Source of the DNA: Eutreptiella sp. 'Long Island Sound 2002'
Taxonomy: Eukaryota > Euglenozoa > Euglenophyceae > Eutreptiales > Eutreptiaceae
Assembly: GCA_964036045.1 (NCBI GenBank)
Contig: OZ038383.1
Location: 10,308,430-10,372,429 of the forward strand
Reading direction: 5' to 3'
Length of the DNA stretch: 64,000 nucleotides
This document shows positions 61,140-64,000 of the stretch, piece by piece. A program made the position numbers and the translations under genes. Below the pieces are notes generated by a model, which made no database searches, had not been told where the DNA came from, and was given only the letters and a program-made list of their open reading frames with translations. Each line of letters begins with the position of its first letter. Within the stretch, counting starts at the first letter, position 1.

Positions 61140-61345
61140 TTGTGTTCCAGCCGGCATGTAGACGAAATACGTCTACCGGAACAGTAAGACTATTAAGGCT
61201 GGAACATTCCATACTGTTCCAGAAGATGCGAGAGTTGTTCCAGAAGATGTGATACGTCTACCGGAACAGTAAGACACTTCGCTAGACGTTGTGGAACAGT
61301 CTATACTGTTCCAAAAGACGTAATACGTCTATCGGAACAGTATGA
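61140..61345. repeat. Palindromic repeat cluster
   Basis: A 41-bp imperfect palindrome at 61303-61343: outer arms ATACTGTTCC/GGAACAGTAT, inner arms AGACGTA/TACGTCT, 3-base unpaired spacers. ATACGTCTAYCGGAACAGTA occurs three times in direct order at 61167, 61252 and 61323, and TGTTCCAGAAGATG twice. It lies next to the truncated end of element B. Confidence 0.75.
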
Positions 61346-63564
61346 CAAAATGTTAGACGCAACACATAGTTCCACTAGACGCACCATTATGCTACATTAT
61401 ATATTACTATCATATTACTATTATATCATATACTACCACACAATTATTTTGTACATTTTCATTTTTTTACTTTTCGGCTTTCATTTCATAAGCAACTTTG
61501 CTGTAATTCCATTTCGGAAATCTTTAACGTCTTTATTCAACTGTCGTGTAAGGATACCATTTTTTTGTAGTAGCTTTTGTACCCCATGTAAATCATTTGT
61601 TTTTCCTTCAAATACTAGACTAGTCTAGACTTTCCACCCCTCGCTGTCATTTGTTAGACAATGTTTGCACTCGTTCAGACCACTTCTCCATTCCAACGGC
61701 TAGTACATTCAAAAAGTTTGTAGCGCTCCCTCATTTGTTTAAAAAGAGATATCAGATTTTTAAATTCAGTTCAATCAATCGATGATTGCAAATAGTTTGT
61801 ATGACTCTGTATCGTCGATGTTTGACTCACTGCCTCCGAATGCCCTTTAAGTTCTCGATACTTTTTCAAAAAAAAAGGTTATAAAAAGCGGTCGCTCAAC
61901 GTTTCTTCCCAACATTCGTTCTTTCATTCTCAATTTTGTTTCATGTATCACTCTAAGAAAGAGAAAGAGTGTTGCTGTGGAGTGGTTCCCGGAGCATACA
62001 CCTTCTGTGCATCCTCCTTAATAATTTTGAACTTCTTAAAAAGAATATTTAACTGGCCCCAAACAGATTTTCACATCCTTCAGGTCCTCCACTTTCCCAT
62101 ATTTGTCTTCCGCCCGTTTCACCAATGAAACTCCCCCGGATGTTGTTGCCCATCAAAGCCCTATTGTTGAATTTTTCGGCCATTTACACAGGCCGATTCC
62201 ACAATTTCCCACTTTTTTTCCCTCAGAAAGAATCCCTAACACACCCACCCCTACCATTATCAAATAACATCTTCATTTTTCTTGACAGATTTTGTGCCAA
62301 ATTCCACATTTTTCTACAAAGCATCAAAAAAACATCCTTGATTACTCACCATTCTCCTCCTTCTGCTCACCTGATTTGCAGATAGTGTGCCTCTATAACA
62401 CTGGAAACAAATACCCGTAACTCCAGCATGTAGAGTTTTACTAATTTCCAAATGGTATCCTAAAATACATCCTTATGATTTCCTTCTAGTTTGGGCTAGG
62501 GCGGGGAGAATTGGGTTGTTTGTCACAAACTTTTGAGCCGTAACGAAAAATTTTGCGTTGACCAAGAACCCCCCCGGGGAACGACAAGGGTGGGGAACGA
62601 CAAGGGTGGGGGGGGTACAACACATCTAAAAAAAAAATGTCCAAAGCGACGAAAATTTTACATAACCCTCTAAAACAGAAATCCGCTGCCAATCGGAAAA
62701 AAAACCGTTATAGGAACAGACTTCAGGATCTAAAAAAAAAAAAAACAACCTGCAAAAAAAAAAAAATAACGGATACATTACCCCCACATCCCTGCCCTGC
62801 CCCTACAGGCAACATGCAATAGAAACCACTGATTCACACTGTTCGTTACATCTGGGAAAAGCATGACATTGCTGCCAACAAGACTGCCTGATGCCATAGT
62901 GCAGAGGGCCGAGCACTTTCCGAACGTGCTGTTGCAGTACACACTACATTAGGTAGTGATGATGCAACCCACTTGATGGCATAGGAACCTGCCACTTTGC
63001 AGCTTAGTGCCGTGGATTTTTGCACATGACCCAAACAAATACAGAACCAGCATCCCTCCCTGTATGCACCCTGGTTGGCCTATGCTGACCCACTATCTGA
63101 AGACATGTGGAAAGAGCAAAACTTGAGCATGAAATTATGGGCAAAATTGTGCATGCACTGAGTAGTGCTTGAAAACCACCTCTAAGAGGCAAAACCACTC
63201 ATCTTTGTGACCGAATAATGCCTCTGAACAAAGTTTGAGCAAGGAATCTGGAACTTGGGACTGACTGGGCAGACTGCAAAAGCTGCAGAAAATGAGCATA
63301 TAATGCAGGAACGGATGGGTTGGGATGCAGGGTTCTCAGGAGTTGATCACTATGGCTGTCAGACACTGCAGCACAGGCACATGGGTGGCACGATGTATTG
63401 CAGAAGAAATGAGCAGAAAAAACCTGGCTGGATCACTCTGCGTCTGGGTATTCTCCTGAGCAGCTGAGCCTAGGCACGTTTTTGGGTCAGTAGCTTCGTC
63501 GTCAGACCCCGGATACAAACGGGCCTCTGATGCACTATCCAAACTTGGAATGCTATGAAAAGCA
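61346..63564. other. AT-rich region without a recognised gene
   Basis: Very AT-rich at 61370-61480. A-runs near 62628-62637, 62731-62743 and 62755-62767. Small frames only (under 95 codons). Nothing functional seen. Confidence 0.45.
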
Positions 63565-63935
63565 GGAAGACCCCTGTTCTCCGAGCAGATGAAATGGTGC
63601 ACATGGGCTCTGGCCAAGGTGGCTGAGTACCCTACTTTACAACATTCAGATAGTACGCGTGATCCTTTGCGATGAACTCTCTGCATAGGTCCCCCAGCGA
63701 AGGAAGACCCCTGTTATGTCTGTTCTCTGAGCAGATGAATCTGTGCACATGGGCTCTGGCCAAGGTGGCTGAGTACCCTACTTTACAACATTCAGATAGT
63801 ACCTGTGATCCTCTGCGATGAACTCTCTGCATAGCTCCCCCAGTGAAGGAAGACCCCTGTTCTCTGAGCAGATGAAATTGTGCACATGGGCTCTGGCCAA
63901 GGTGGCTGAGTACCCTACTGTACAACATTCACATC
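63565..63935. repeat. 137-bp tandem repeat, about 2.7 copies
   Basis: GGAAGACCCCTGTT starts at 63565, 63702 and 63848; the middle unit has a 9-bp duplication (ATGTCTGTT). Shared segments include GGGCTCTGGCCAAGGTGGCT and ACAACATTCAGATAGTAC. Confidence 0.85.
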
Positions 63936-64000
63936 CGTACCTCACCAATTCCGCACTGGCTTTTTCAAAAGTAAAGCACCACGTCGCCGGAAATTCAGTT

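Overview
The window is eukaryotic. It has no bacterial operons, Shine-Dalgarno sites or tRNA/rRNA clusters. Most of it is LTR-retrotransposon sequence of the Ty3/Gypsy type, inserted into each other and into AT-rich, gene-poor DNA. Chromodomain-bearing integrases, long low-complexity spacers and plant-like copy structure suggest a large repeat-rich genome, perhaps a streptophyte alga or plant. That assignment is inference; no host gene here fixes it.

Left arm (1-15644). The minus strand carries a reading frame open for 671 codons that runs off the left window edge. A Ser/Lys-rich N-terminal piece lies upstream in another frame, joined at an A7 run. I do not recognise the protein. From 2.4 to 15.6 kb I see no convincing gene, only short repeats, four copies of a GC-rich 16-bp palindrome at 12.0-13.2 kb, and a decayed chromovirus pol fragment at 14.25-14.9 kb.

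Centre (15645-41298). A non-coding LTR element (LARD-like, 670-bp LTRs, TSD GTCTC) is split by a 17,156-bp chromovirus (21837-38992; 2.97-kb LTRs about 1% diverged, TSD GGAT). The chromovirus has an intact 1436-codon gag and an intact protease-RT-RNaseH-integrase-chromodomain pol. The two are in the same frame, separated by a single UAG followed by CGG. The LARD 5' LTR also holds a 1.57-kb block of ~185-bp satellite units.

Right-centre (41299-57149). A second Gypsy lineage (gag 42309-55364 with CCHC knuckle, protease in the +1 frame) has its gag split in frame by an 11,374-bp minus-strand chromovirus ('element A', 43593-54966, TSD TTCCG). Element A has LTR ends AGT...TCT rather than TG...CA, a tRNA-like module inside each LTR, and gag and pol separated by a single UGA followed by CGG. 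Its pol is broken by a second stop and by an 8-bp tandem duplication. A 65-bp minisatellite follows (56.4-56.9 kb).

Right arm (57150-64000). A 5'-truncated relative of element A ('element B', 57150-61107) keeps its 3' LTR, a long non-coding 3' region and the chromodomain end of pol. A and B share a conserved non-coding block whose hairpins show paired compensatory changes; this is the best candidate for an undescribed functional RNA. The end holds palindromic repeats, AT-rich DNA and a 137-bp tandem repeat.

Inferred order of events: LARD insertion (LTRs ~4% apart) came before the 17-kb chromovirus (~1%); the Gypsy insertion came before element A (~1%).
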